Counted from the first letter of the stretch, positions 52,348 to 61,416 are shown. The stretch: 64,000 bases of DNA from Chitinophaga arvensicola (GCF_900110835.1 NZ_FOJG01000002.1:3550698-3614697), one strand, 5' to 3'. Program-made: numbers and translations. Notes: generated by a model from the sequence alone, not told the origin.

Positions 52348-53343
52348 CTACTGCTTTGAAAGGATAAATGGTGTTAATACTTTCCCTTCCGCACTCAAAC
52401 GATATCCTTTTTTATGCAGGTAAATGGGATAAAAAATAAAATAGCCCAGTATAAAAGCCAGTGAACTGAGCAGGATAAACAGGCTCAGTGCCAGCGGCAT
52501 TTCCGTGTACCTGGTCACAAAGCTTTCCAGGATGGCGGCCACAATAAATACGGGAATCAGGGTAACCATGATTTTGATACCATCCTTTGCGCCTTTGCGC
52601 AGGGAATCCAGTCTTTTGCGGGTGCCGGGAAAAAGAATGCTCTTGCCCATGATAATACCGGCGCAACCGGCAATCACGATACTGGATATTTCCAGTGTTC
52701 CGTGGATCCAGATCACAAGGATAGATTTCCATCCCAGGCCATGTGAGAAAAAGATGTACTGAAACACGCCCAGCATAACGCCATTGCGCATCAGCAGGTA
52801 CAGCGATCCCATTCCCAGGAAAATGCCGCCGATATAGCAATAGAACGACACCATGATGTTGTTGTACGCGATCTGGAAAAACATCAGGATCGGGTTACCA
52901 TCTTTGTATACGCCAAAGGGATCTTTATTAGCGATATTGCGTTCCGTCATATTCACATATTCATCGCCCAGTACGCCGCGTACAAAGGTTTCATCATGTG
53001 CAGACGAAAAGGCGCCGATAATGCAGAACAACAAAAAGAAAGCAAGTGTAAACAACAGCAACCGGTGATATTTACGGAACAGTAACGGCAATTCGTATTT
53101 GAAAAACAACTGGAAACGGCCTACATCTTCTTTCCGGTTCTGGTAAATACGATGATAAATACTGGCCGCAATACCGTTGATATAACGGGTTACTTTACTG
53201 AAGCTGTAAAAAGTTTTGGCGTAAGACAGATCATCCAATACAGATACAAATCTTTCCGCCATTTCATCAGGGTCATCTGTTGGCTCCTCCTGGTATTTCT
53301 TCCAGCGGGACAAATTCTTTTTGATAAACAGCGATTCTCTCAT
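52348..53343 (-). CDS. SpoIIM-family membrane protein (DUF95)
   Basis: This 331-residue protein has about five to six membrane segments, the first at 96-113 (LLLFTLAFFLLFCIIGAF). SpoIIM-type signatures are NNIMVSFYCYIGGIFLGMGSLY (about 162-183), WIHGTLEISSIVIAGCAG (about 212-229) and a large loop. In non-sporulating bacteria it appears in MoxR/DUF58/RDD clusters of unknown role. It is the first gene of the minus-strand operon, divergent from the RDD gene. Confidence 0.9.
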   Translation of the reverse strand: MRESLFIKKNLSRWKKYQEEPTDDPDEMAERFVSVLDDLSYAKTFYSFSKVTRYINGIAASIYHRIYQNRKEDVGRFQLFFKYELPLLFRKYHRLLLFTLAFFLLFCIIGAFSSAHDETFVRGVLGDEYVNMTERNIANKDPFGVYKDGNPILMFFQIAYNNIMVSFYCYIGGIFLGMGSLYLLMRNGVMLGVFQYIFFSHGLGWKSILVIWIHGTLEISSIVIAGCAGIIMGKSILFPGTRKRLDSLRKGAKDGIKIMVTLIPVFIVAAILESFVTRYTEMPLALSLFILLSSLAFILGYFIFYPIYLHKKGYRLSAEGKVLTPFILSKQ

Positions 53344-53452
53344 AGTGAGTTCCTTCCCTTTTAAAATACAGATATTACCTACAGTAATGGGTTACTTATG
53401 GGGAAATACCGGCAAACATACTAAATCGTTTAACAATATATAAACAAATATG

Positions 53453-53460
53453 TAAATTTG
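53453..53460 (+). promoter_or_regulatory. -7 element abutting the RDD gene start
   Basis: TAAATTTG matches TAnnTTTG and ends three bases before the ATG at 53464. TTTA (53429-53432) is 20 bases upstream as a partial -33. Transcription would begin at or next to the ATG, predicting a leaderless mRNA. Confidence 0.6.
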
Positions 53461-53463
53461 AGT

Positions 53464-54204
53464 ATGGCAGATATAAAAATACCTACTTCTTTCAATATAG
53501 ACCTGGAATTTGAATCAGCAGATATCATGAAAAGATCCCTGGCATGGCTTATCGATTTTGCCGTGCGTGGCTTTTATTACCTGGTGGTGGCCATGACATT
53601 GAGTTCCCTGCACATTTACCTCGACGGACATATTGTACTATTTTTCCTTATTGTTTTCCTACCCATCCTGTTTTATTTCCCCATTATGGAAATTTCCATG
53701 AAAGGAAAAACGCCCGGTAAAAAAATAATGCACTTACAGGTGGTGAGTATGACGGGCAATCAACCCAGTATCAGTCAACACCTGATAAGATGGATTTTTC
53801 GGATAATAGAAACGCCGCTTTATTTTTTCACACTGGTACCTGTGATTATTCCGGCGGTCGCAATTGCGCGCACGCCATATAACCAGCGGTTGGGAGATCT
53901 CATTGCCGGAACTATCGTGATCAGTACCAAAAGAAAAGGCAGTATTGAGGAAACCATCTTCCGGGATCTGTCTGCCAGCGATTATAAACCACAGTTTCCA
54001 CAGATTATGAAATTATCTGACAGAGACATGAATAAGGTAAAAGACCTGCTGGACCGGGCTTTAAAGGCGAAAGACGATGACCTGGCCACCAGGGTGGCTT
54101 TGCGGGTAAAAGAAGTACTGCATATTGAAACGCAGTTATCAGACACTTCTTTCCTGGAAACGGTGTTGAACGATTACAACTACTACACAACCAAAGATAA
54201 TTAA
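53464..54204 (+). CDS. RDD-family membrane protein
   Basis: This 246-residue protein has an RDD domain (about 20-160): KRSLAWLIDFAVRGFYYLV, the helix SLHIYLDGHIVLFFLIVFLP, and GKTPGKKIMHLQVV. The Arg-Asp-Asp motif is partly kept (TPYNQRLGDLIAGT). The C-terminal cytoplasmic tail (180-246) is charged and helical. A TTG two codons earlier lies in the -7 promoter element and is rejected. It is divergent from the SpoIIM gene and part of the same functional cluster. Confidence 0.9.
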   Translation: MADIKIPTSFNIDLEFESADIMKRSLAWLIDFAVRGFYYLVVAMTLSSLHIYLDGHIVLFFLIVFLPILFYFPIMEISMKGKTPGKKIMHLQVVSMTGNQPSISQHLIRWIFRIIETPLYFFTLVPVIIPAVAIARTPYNQRLGDLIAGTIVISTKRKGSIEETIFRDLSASDYKPQFPQIMKLSDRDMNKVKDLLDRALKAKDDDLATRVALRVKEVLHIETQLSDTSFLETVLNDYNYYTTKDN

Positions 54205-54208
54205 ACAA

Positions 54209-54240
54209 AAAAAGGCGGCCACTCATCGGGCCGCCTTTTT
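54209..54240. terminator. Bidirectional terminator, RDD / DUF5684 genes
   Basis: AAAAAGGCGGCC and GGCCGCCTTTTT form a 12-pair stem around an 8-base loop, between convergent genes. Confidence 0.9.
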
Positions 54241-54254
54241 AATAAGCAAACATT

Positions 54255-54698
54255 TTACGCGGTTTTACCGATGGAATTCAGGTCATCAGTAATATTATTG
54301 AAACGGCTGGGATCACCGGCAGGACCACGGTATACAATGGTTCTGTCGAACGCCAGGATCGGATAAAACACGATACCGAGCAATATCAATCCAACCGTAA
54401 AACCTTCTGTTTTTCCGAAACTCTTGCTGAGGAGGTTCGTACCCCAGATAGTCCAGATAATACCTACATAAGGAATACACATCAGGAGCAGCCAATACCA
54501 GGGTTTGCCAATGATAATAGTAAAAATATAGGCATTGTAAATCGGAATGAGGGCTTTCCATCCTTCCTGGCCTGCTTTCTCAAAAACTTTCCAGCCGCAG
54601 ATAGCGAAGAAAACAATGAGGACCAGGAAGAAGATGATAAATCCGGTGCCGAACATAGCGCCAAAAGCGCTACTGGTTTCATAAGAGGTTGTTTGCAT
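54255..54698 (-). CDS. DUF5684 membrane protein
   Basis: This 147-residue protein has three hydrophobic segments (about 18-36, 55-85 and 100-115) and the family stretch FEKAGQEGWKALIPIYNAY (39-57). It is often annotated as a signal-peptidase-like or hypothetical protein; no catalytic motif is visible. The start is unambiguous. Confidence 0.82.
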   Translation of the reverse strand: MQTTSYETSSAFGAMFGTGFIIFFLVLIVFFAICGWKVFEKAGQEGWKALIPIYNAYIFTIIIGKPWYWLLLMCIPYVGIIWTIWGTNLLSKSFGKTEGFTVGLILLGIVFYPILAFDRTIVYRGPAGDPSRFNNITDDLNSIGKTA

Positions 54699-54866
54699 AA
54701 GGAGTTGTTTAGTTTGTTTTAAGATGTTTATTTAGAACACTTTACCGAACCGGTGTGTTTGATGAAAATAGCTTTTTTTCGGGAGATATATTTCATATCT
54801 TATACACAGGGCTGCGATCCGGGCGCAGGCGTTTTGAAAAAAACTTAAACTTTTTTCCTGCTAATA

Positions 54867-54897
54867 TTTGGAGATTCAACACATTATATTACCTTTG
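54867..54897 (+). promoter_or_regulatory. Promoter of the SRP RNA
   Basis: TTTG (54867-54870), 19 bases, then TACCTTTG (54890-54897): a perfect Bacteroidota promoter, with the predicted start about 6 bases on, at the 5' end of the RNA. Confidence 0.85.
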
Positions 54898-54902
54898 CAA
54901 CC

Positions 54903-54997
54903 GGCAAGTCTTATACGACCAGCTCCTACTGAACTCCCCCAGGACAGGAATGTAGCAAGGGTAGGTGGTTGTAGCGGTGCGATATAAGTAACTTGCC
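54903..54997 (+). ncRNA. ffs: Signal recognition particle RNA (4.5S-like)
   Basis: The 95-base RNA begins GGCAAGTCTTATA and ends TATAAGTAACTTGCC, which pair to close it. The apical part CCAGGACAGGAATGTAGCAAGGGTA (read with a break at AATG) carries the conserved symmetric and asymmetric loops that bind Ffh (CAGG..GGAA..AGCA). A T-run follows at 54998. It binds Ffh and guides co-translational membrane targeting. Confidence 0.93.
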
Positions 54998-55125
54998 TTT
55001 TTTTTCTTTTTTTATTGTCATTAGTTGCTTGTCAATAGTATCTGGTTGCTATTTTCTCCACCTCTTTCACTAATGACGGCACATTCCGCAAACGGTTCAT
55101 TTCCTGACAACTAATTTATCATAGT

Positions 55126-55776
55126 ATGAAATTCTTTATCGATACAGCTAATCTGGCGCAAATAAAGGAAGCTCATGACCTTGGCGTTCTCGATGGTGTA
55201 ACCACCAATCCTTCCCTGATGGCCAAAGAAGGTATCAAAGGCGAAGCTGCAATTATCAAACATTACGAAGATATCTGCGAAATAGTGGATGGCGATGTAA
55301 GTGCAGAAGTATTATCTACCGATTTTAAGTCTATCATCGAAGAAGGTAAAAAACTGGCGGCTATTCACCCGAACATCGTGGTGAAAGTGCCCATGATAAA
55401 AGACGGCGTAAAAGCCATCAAATGGTTCACCGACAACGGTATCAGAACTAACTGTACCCTGGTATTTTCTGCTGGTCAGGCGATCCTGGCAGCAAAAGCA
55501 GGAGCTGCTTATGTATCTCCTTTCATCGGTCGTATCGATGATACCAACTGGGACGGTGTAGAGCTGATCGCTCAGATCGCTCAGATCTACAGCTTACAGG
55601 GTTTCAAAACTGAAATCCTCGCTGCTTCCATCCGTAGCGCACTCCACATTGTAAAATGTGCAGAAGTTGGCGCCGACGTATGTACCTGCCCGTTAGATTC
55701 TATCCTCGGATTGCTGAAACATCCGCTGACAGATATCGGTCTGGCAAAATTCCTGGAAGACGCAAAGAAAATGTAG
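55126..55776 (+). CDS. Transaldolase / fructose-6-phosphate aldolase family
   Basis: This 216-residue TIM-barrel enzyme has DGVTTNPSLMAKEG (23-36), the Schiff-base lysine Lys87 in VVKVPM, TLVFSAGQAILAAKAGA and SIRSALHIVKCAEVGAD. The short length fits the TalC/FSA-like subfamily (E. coli FsaA is similar). Members transfer dihydroxyacetone units in the pentose phosphate pathway or cleave fructose 6-phosphate; which one is not decidable here. A terminator follows. Confidence 0.94.
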   Translation: MKFFIDTANLAQIKEAHDLGVLDGVTTNPSLMAKEGIKGEAAIIKHYEDICEIVDGDVSAEVLSTDFKSIIEEGKKLAAIHPNIVVKVPMIKDGVKAIKWFTDNGIRTNCTLVFSAGQAILAAKAGAAYVSPFIGRIDDTNWDGVELIAQIAQIYSLQGFKTEILAASIRSALHIVKCAEVGADVCTCPLDSILGLLKHPLTDIGLAKFLEDAKKM

Positions 55777-55798
55777 TCTCAACATATTTTTTAGATGG

Positions 55799-55837
55799 TG
55801 TATCCCCGGTGCAGTAATTGCGCCGGGGATTTTTTTT
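55799..55837 (+). terminator. Terminator after the transaldolase gene
   Basis: ATCCCCGGTGC/GCGCCGGGGAT, 11 pairs with an AGTAATT loop, then seven Ts. It shows that glpK is transcribed separately. Confidence 0.88.
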
Positions 55838-55938
55838 ACCTGTCCCATATACCTTTCCCTCCGGGAGATGAGCACGTTTTGTTGGATAATTTATTTAAAT
55901 TCAGTAATAATATCCTTGAGAACATAAATGAAAAGCTG

Positions 55939-57432
55939 ATGGCAAAATATATTCTTTCGCTGGACCAGGGCACTACCAGCTCCCGCGCTATTATCTTTGA
56001 TCACGACGGCAGCATCAAAGCAGTTGCCCAGAAAGAATTTAAACAGATTTTCCCCCAACCGGGATGGGTGGAACATGATGCTATGGAAATCTGGACCTCA
56101 CAGGCCAGCGTAGCCGCAGAAGCCATCCTCAAACTAAGGGTTTCCGGCGAAAGCATCGCCGCCATCGGTATCACCAACCAACGCGAAACCACCATCGTTT
56201 GGGACAGAAGAACCGGCAAACCTATTCACAATGCCATCGTATGGCAGGACAGACGAACCGCCGACTACTGCGATACCCTCATCAAAGCAGGCAAAGAACA
56301 ACTCATCAAAGATAAAACAGGCCTTCGCCTCGATGCTTACTTCTCCGGCACCAAAATAAAATGGATCCTCGATAACGTACCCGACGCGCGCCGAAAAGCA
56401 GAAAACGGCGAACTCGCCTTCGGTACGGTCGACAGCTGGCTGGTATGGAATTTCTCCAACGGCAAACTTCATATCACAGATGTGAGCAATGCCTCCCGCA
56501 CATTGTTGTTTAATATCCACGATATGCATTGGGATAAAGAACTGCTCGCCCTCTTCGATATTCCCGCTTCCATGTTACCGGAAGTAAAACAATCCAGTGA
56601 AGTATACGGCTACTCGGAAGCCAACCTTACACCTTACCGCATTCCCATTGCCGGTATTGCCGGCGATCAGCAGGCCGCTCTCTTCGGACAACTCTGTACA
56701 CAACCAGGGATGCTTAAAAATACCTATGGTACCGGCTGTTTCATGGTACTCAACACCGGCGATAAACCGATTCCTTCCAAAAATAACCTGCTCACAACGG
56801 TTGCCTGGAAGATCAACGGCAAAACCACTTACGCGCTCGAAGGCAGCATCTTCATTGGTGGTGCCGTAGTGCAGTGGCTGCGCGACGGTCTGGGTATCAT
56901 CCGCCATTCGGCCGATGTGGAAAAACTCGCCGCCACCGTGCCCCACAGCGATGGCGTATACCTCGTTCCCGCCTTTGCAGGACTGGGCGCTCCCTACTGG
57001 AACCAGCACGCAAGAGGCACCATGGTTGGGCTCACCCGGGGTTCCACCGCTGCGCATATTGCCCGCGCCGCACTCGATAGCATCGCCTTCCAGACCATGG
57101 ATGTACTCAAAGCTATGGAAGCAGACGCCGGTATGCCCATCACCGAATTAAGGGTGGATGGAGGCGCTACCAAAAACAACCTGCTCATGCAATTCCAGGC
57201 GGATCTGCTGAATGTAAGAGTGGTTCGCCCTACCATCACTGAAACAACGGCTTTAGGCGCCGCCTATCTCGCCGGACTCGCCATCGGTTTCTGGGACAGC
57301 ATCGAAACCATTGCGCAGCAATGGAAAATAGACGCTTCCTTCGACGCCTCTATGGAAGCAGCCGAAAGCAAACGGCTGTGCGGTGAATGGAAACGCGCCA
57401 TCAAAGCAGCCCAGGCATGGACAGAAGAATAA
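55939..57432 (+). CDS. glpK: Glycerol kinase
   Basis: The enzyme phosphorylates glycerol to glycerol 3-phosphate. From MAKYILSLDQ it has 497 residues; an in-frame ATG 48 codons upstream reads through the transaldolase terminator and is rejected. Motifs: DQGTTSSRAI (9-18), the substrate-binding TNQRETTIVWDR (about 79-90), FSGTKIKWIL (about 134), and the FGGY C-terminal signature region GVYLVPAFAGLGAPYW (about 338-353). The genes glpK and glpF lie 34 bases apart. Confidence 0.97.
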   Translation: MAKYILSLDQGTTSSRAIIFDHDGSIKAVAQKEFKQIFPQPGWVEHDAMEIWTSQASVAAEAILKLRVSGESIAAIGITNQRETTIVWDRRTGKPIHNAIVWQDRRTADYCDTLIKAGKEQLIKDKTGLRLDAYFSGTKIKWILDNVPDARRKAENGELAFGTVDSWLVWNFSNGKLHITDVSNASRTLLFNIHDMHWDKELLALFDIPASMLPEVKQSSEVYGYSEANLTPYRIPIAGIAGDQQAALFGQLCTQPGMLKNTYGTGCFMVLNTGDKPIPSKNNLLTTVAWKINGKTTYALEGSIFIGGAVVQWLRDGLGIIRHSADVEKLAATVPHSDGVYLVPAFAGLGAPYWNQHARGTMVGLTRGSTAAHIARAALDSIAFQTMDVLKAMEADAGMPITELRVDGGATKNNLLMQFQADLLNVRVVRPTITETTALGAAYLAGLAIGFWDSIETIAQQWKIDASFDASMEAAESKRLCGEWKRAIKAAQAWTEE

Positions 57433-57466
57433 ATTTATCCACGTTCATTTATATTCCTTACAACTT

Positions 57467-58177
57467 ATGTCTCCTTATTTAGCCGAAATCATTGGAACCG
57501 CGTTCCTTATTGTATTGGGTGATGGTGTGGTAGCCAGCGTTATCCTCGCCAAATCCAAAGGCAACCAGGGCGGATGGATCGTGATCACCCTTGGATGGGG
57601 CATGGCCGTATTTATCGGTGTGTATGCCACCGCGAAATACAGCGGCGCCCATCTCAATCCTGCCGTTACCTTTGCCCAGGCCCTGCAAGGCAAATTTCCC
57701 TGGGAACAGGTGCCCGCCTATATGGCGGCACAGGTAGGCGGCGCTATGCTCGGCGCACTGCTGGTATGGCTTTGCTATAAAAAACATTTCGATGCAACTA
57801 CCGATGCAGACACCAAACTAGGCGTATTCTGTACTATTCCGGCTATCCGGGATCTCAAATACAACTTCCTCACGGAATTCATCGCCACCATGGTATTCAT
57901 CCTGGCCATCTCCTATATCACCGGCCCCACCGCCGGCATAGGCTCGCTGGATGCCCTGCCTGTAGCATTCGTGGTATTGGCCATTGGCCTCTCCCTCGGC
58001 GGCCCCACCGGTTACGCGATCAACCCTGCCAGGGATCTGGGACCGCGACTCATGCACTTCCTGCTCCCCATTTCCGGTAAAAGAGACAGCGACTGGGCTT
58101 ATGCCTGGGTACCTGTTTTCGGACCACTCGCCGGAGCTGCAGCAGGGGCATTTCTCTATCAGTATTTCCTGAGTTAA
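57467..58177 (+). CDS. glpF: Glycerol facilitator (aquaglyceroporin)
   Basis: This 236-residue MIP-family channel starts MSPYLAEIIG at 57467; a frame opening inside glpK is rejected. It has six membrane helices with two half-helices carrying the NPA motifs SGAHLNPAVT (59-68) and GYAINPARDLGPR (182-194). The Asp after the second NPAR is characteristic of glycerol channels rather than pure water channels. It follows glpK, so glycerol uptake and phosphorylation are coupled. Confidence 0.96.
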   Translation: MSPYLAEIIGTAFLIVLGDGVVASVILAKSKGNQGGWIVITLGWGMAVFIGVYATAKYSGAHLNPAVTFAQALQGKFPWEQVPAYMAAQVGGAMLGALLVWLCYKKHFDATTDADTKLGVFCTIPAIRDLKYNFLTEFIATMVFILAISYITGPTAGIGSLDALPVAFVVLAIGLSLGGPTGYAINPARDLGPRLMHFLLPISGKRDSDWAYAWVPVFGPLAGAAAGAFLYQYFLS

Positions 58178-58186
58178 CAACATAAA

Positions 58187-58219
58187 CTGATACGGAGCTG
58201 ATCACCTCCTCCGTATCAG
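58187..58219. terminator. Terminator between glpF and a minus-strand small frame
   Basis: CTGATACGGAG/CTCCGTATCAG, 11 pairs; followed on the plus strand by CTTTTACTT and on the minus strand by TTTATG. It serves glpF, and possibly the small frame at 58232-58366. Confidence 0.8.
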
Positions 58220-58231
58220 CTTTTACTTATT

Positions 58232-58366
58232 TTACGGAAAATACGAACAATTCGGGCGTCCTCCTTTATACCGTTCCCATACCTGGCTGTCGTCTTTGTA
58301 TCGTACTTTCCTCCCTACATATACGGTTACCTCTCCCATGCACAGTGCCTGCACTTCCTCCAACAC
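58232..58366 (-). CDS. Possible small protein gene, 44 residues, or gene remnant
   Basis: On the minus strand an open frame from 58232 to about 58450 has no ATG at its start. With GTG at 58366 it encodes 44 residues, beginning VLEEVQALCMGEV; an internal ATG at 58339 gives 35. The composition looks protein-like (VTVYVGRKVRYKDD then SQVWERYKGGRPNCSYFP), with alternating beta-strand pattern. It ends 13 bases before a terminator that works on this strand. I do not recognise the family. It is a small gene or the end of a decayed one. The rest of 58367-58500 shows nothing. Confidence 0.4.
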   Translation of the reverse strand: MLEEVQALCMGEVTVYVGRKVRYKDDSQVWERYKGGRPNCSYFP

Positions 58367-58507
58367 CAACTGGGTAAAAAGTGCAAATCTTCCAAAAAAC
58401 ACCCAAAATTGAACATCATCGTCGATGCTTGCCCCTACTCTCCGGAAAATCTAAAATCAATTCTCCCACTTCTTCTTCATTACTTTCATTTTTTTCTGAA
58501 AGTTTTG

Positions 58508-58515
58508 TAACTTTG
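58508..58515 (+). promoter_or_regulatory. -7 element of ndh
   Basis: TAACTTTG matches TAnnTTTG; TTTC (58484-58487) lies 20 bases upstream as a partial -33. A leader of about 90 bases would follow. Confidence 0.55.
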
Positions 58516-58611
58516 AGAATCATTAACGATGGTATACCGTTTGCCAACAATTTAGCAGGGTAGTAGTTAACTGATAGAGGTACCATATCACAATTTCTAA
58601 AATGACGAATT

Positions 58612-59925
58612 ATGATTCAGCCCAACATTCCGGAAACAAAACAACCACGCGTAGTAATAGTAGGTGGTGGATTCGGCGGCGTAAATCTGGCCAAACAACT
58701 TAAGCATGCACCCGTTCAGGTAGTGTTACTGGACAGGAACAACTATCACCTGTTCCAGCCGCTGCTTTACCAGGTATCAACTGCCGGACTGGAACCAGAC
58801 AGCATTGCCTTCCCGTTACGCGGCATCTTCAGAAAACAACATAACCTCGTATTCCGTATGGCGGAAGTAACCGGCATAAGGAATGCAGATAATATACTGG
58901 AAACAGGTATCGGCGAAATACGCTACGATTACCTCATTTTCGCCACCGGCAGTAATACCAACTTCTTCGGCAATAAGAATATCGAAGAAAATGCCATTGG
59001 AATGAAATCCCTCATAGAAGCCGTACAGATCAGGAACTATGTGGTAAAACAGTTTGAAGAAAGCCTGCTGCTGCAGGACCAGGAAGAAATAAAATCCAAA
59101 CTCAACTTCGTTATGGTAGGCGGTGGACCTACCGGCGTAGAACTTGCCGGCGCCTTCGCAGAACTGCGCAAATACATCATGCCGAAAGATTATCCCACCC
59201 TGCCACAATCATTGATGAATGTATACCTTATTGAAGCAGGCCCCAAACTACTGGCCTCCTTCAGTGAAGAAACCTCCCGGAAAACATTACAGGCCCTCCA
59301 GGATATAGGCGTTCGCGTACTCACCAGCACCGGCGTAAAAGAATACGATGGCAAAACCGTTACACTCAGCACCGGCGAACTGATTCAAACCCAGTCACTA
59401 CTCTGGTCTGCCGGTGTAAAAGGTATCCCCGTAAAAGGTATTCCTGCCGACATTATCCTGCCCAATGGCCGCATCATCGTTAATGAACTGAACCAGATAC
59501 AGGGATTCACGAACGTATACGCCATCGGCGACATCGCACAGATGACCAACGATCCACGCTTCCCTAAAGGCTACCCCATGGTGGCACAGGTAGCGATTCA
59601 GCAGGGGAAAAATGTAGCACATAACCTGAAACTTTCTATGGAGAATAAACCCATGAAAGGTTTTAATTACAAAGACCTCGGCAGCATGGCCACCATTGGT
59701 CGCAACAGGGCAGTAGCAGAATTTGCCGGTATACGCATGAGCGGTTACCTCGCCTGGGTAGCCTGGATGGTGGTACACCTTATGAGCCTGCTGGGATTCA
59801 GGAACAAACTGGTGGTATTTATCAATTGGTTTTACCGGTACTTTACGTACGAAAGAGGTACCCGGATTATTATAAAAAGAGGTGCCGCAAATATTGTAAA
59901 ATTAAGACAAAGTATAGGGGCATAA
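58612..59925 (+). CDS. ndh: Type II NADH dehydrogenase (non-proton-pumping)
   Basis: This 437-residue flavoprotein oxidises NADH and reduces quinone at the inner membrane without pumping protons. Two Rossmann folds are visible: the FAD-binding VVIVGGGFGGVNLA (14-27) and the NADH-binding FVMVGGGPTGVELAGA (about 166-181). NVYAIGDIAQ (near 303) holds the flavin-contacting Asp. The C-terminal hydrophobic helix WVAWMVVHLMSLLG (about 383-396) and amphipathic tail anchor it in the membrane. Confidence 0.95.
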   Translation: MIQPNIPETKQPRVVIVGGGFGGVNLAKQLKHAPVQVVLLDRNNYHLFQPLLYQVSTAGLEPDSIAFPLRGIFRKQHNLVFRMAEVTGIRNADNILETGIGEIRYDYLIFATGSNTNFFGNKNIEENAIGMKSLIEAVQIRNYVVKQFEESLLLQDQEEIKSKLNFVMVGGGPTGVELAGAFAELRKYIMPKDYPTLPQSLMNVYLIEAGPKLLASFSEETSRKTLQALQDIGVRVLTSTGVKEYDGKTVTLSTGELIQTQSLLWSAGVKGIPVKGIPADIILPNGRIIVNELNQIQGFTNVYAIGDIAQMTNDPRFPKGYPMVAQVAIQQGKNVAHNLKLSMENKPMKGFNYKDLGSMATIGRNRAVAEFAGIRMSGYLAWVAWMVVHLMSLLGFRNKLVVFINWFYRYFTYERGTRIIIKRGAANIVKLRQSIGA

Positions 59926-59963
59926 AAAAAGGAGGTGTCTTTATAAGACACCTCCTTTTTTTT
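59926..59963. terminator. Bidirectional terminator, ndh / T9SS plug genes
   Basis: AAAAAGGAGGTGTCT pairs with AGACACCTCCTTTTT around a TTATA loop, with A and T runs on both sides, between convergent genes. Confidence 0.93.
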
Positions 59964-59977
59964 ATCATTTAACAAAG

Positions 59978-61270
59978 TTACTTCCTATTCAAAATCGAAT
60001 TCAATGTAATCGAAGATACCAGTTCATCCGATCTTCCCCCTAATGCCCGGTAATACAACAGGATCGTATAATTATTTTCCGTTTCCCAGTAATCCCCTTC
60101 CGTCATATCTGTACTGAACTTTGCACTAGGCGTGGTTTTATCCACCAATCCGTAGATATAATTGTAGTATCCCTGCTTCAGGAACAAGGTGCCTTCATAA
60201 GCACGGCTGGCGCCATTATAAGATAACTTGTTCATGTTGTTGCACTCATAATTGGTAAACTCCCCAAAGATATACATATCATATCCCGCATAAGGCTCCG
60301 GCGCTACAAAAGAAAAATGTACGGAAGCATAATCACCTTCGAAATTAGGATCATAATCATCGAGGGTAGCCAGGTAATATTTCCCGTTAATATCTTTAAT
60401 AAACTGGTATAGCTTATCTGCCCTTTCCAGGTCCGGAACGGCAAATACATCGGTACTTTTACTGTGATATTCCGAACGCTGCACCCGCTCCGTTTGCAAC
60501 CGGAAGCTTCGCAGATCAATCCAGCGGTATTCCTTACCCGCAGGCATAATACAGTCCTGTTCGGCATTGTATTTTAAGATATTGCCATTGATAAATTGTG
60601 GTTTCAAACCTGTTAAGGCATTATCCCAGCGATAATTCTGTAATACCACTACCTTGATCTGATCAAACGGATTCTGGATATTCAGGGAACCGGTATTTAT
60701 CTCAAAATTGATCTTCTGATGCGTTTTAAACAACTTCGGTGCAATAGGCTGCTGGATAAAGCCGGCTATGCCTGCCTTGTTTTCTACCACAAACATCCTG
60801 CGGGTAAAGGCCAGTTGAGATGTATCACTATCCAGGTATACTTTCAGCAGGTAATTCCCGGATTTCACCGGGTAACTGTTAGTGCCCGGCAACTGGATAC
60901 TGTAATGGGTATAGCGCGCCAGCGATACACTGGATAACTTGTAATTGAGGATCCTTGTTTCAGAGAAACCACGCATATAGTCAAACTGATTCACCTGGGC
61001 GGGTGTCCAGTCGGCGTTGCAAAGCACAAAAGAATAGTAGTAGTTCTTTACATCGTTGTCCATGTCATCGAAAGACAATTCCAGCTTCTCAGTAGTACCA
61101 ATGGTATACATCGGTAAACTCAGGGGATCGCCCGCCTGGTTAAACTTCACCGATTTGATGTTGTTATAATACACATGGTCCGGAGTAATAGCATTCAATT
61201 GGGCAGAGATGCTATTGCTGAAAAAACAGGAAACAAGGGCTATTGTAAAAAATAATGCTGCTGTACGCAT
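59978..61270 (-). CDS. Type IX secretion system plug protein (DUF5103)
   Basis: This 430-residue exported protein (signal 1-23, ending ISAQ) matches the DUF5103 family: NIKSVKFNQAGDPLSLPMYTIG (about 38-59), DMDNDVKNYYYSFVLCNADWTPAQ (about 69-92) and YECNNMNKLSYNGASRAYEGTLFLKQGYYNY (about 330-360). In Flavobacterium a member of this family closes the periplasmic side of the SprA translocon pore. It fits the T9SS-tagged cargo at 28.7 kb. Confidence 0.88.
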   Translation of the reverse strand: MRTAALFFTIALVSCFFSNSISAQLNAITPDHVYYNNIKSVKFNQAGDPLSLPMYTIGTTEKLELSFDDMDNDVKNYYYSFVLCNADWTPAQVNQFDYMRGFSETRILNYKLSSVSLARYTHYSIQLPGTNSYPVKSGNYLLKVYLDSDTSQLAFTRRMFVVENKAGIAGFIQQPIAPKLFKTHQKINFEINTGSLNIQNPFDQIKVVVLQNYRWDNALTGLKPQFINGNILKYNAEQDCIMPAGKEYRWIDLRSFRLQTERVQRSEYHSKSTDVFAVPDLERADKLYQFIKDINGKYYLATLDDYDPNFEGDYASVHFSFVAPEPYAGYDMYIFGEFTNYECNNMNKLSYNGASRAYEGTLFLKQGYYNYIYGLVDKTTPSAKFSTDMTEGDYWETENNYTILLYYRALGGRSDELVSSITLNSILNRK

Positions 61271-61416
61271 ACGAGGTAATTGAGTGTATTCAAGTTACGA
61301 TTAAAAGCGGAAAGCCAAATGCCTGGTAGCTCGATTCCGGCGAAGATAGAATATTTATCCGCTCCAATCACCCCTTCCCCCTTTTTGCATTATGCTTTGC
61401 ACTTTCAGCTTTTCCC

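Noticed and set aside
55795..55938. 48-codon N-terminal extension of glycerol kinase
   Set aside because: It reads through the transaldolase terminator; relatives start at MxKYILSLDQ.
58381..58563. 60-residue plus-strand frame before ndh
   Set aside because: It contains the ndh promoter and a Ser-rich translation without family resemblance.
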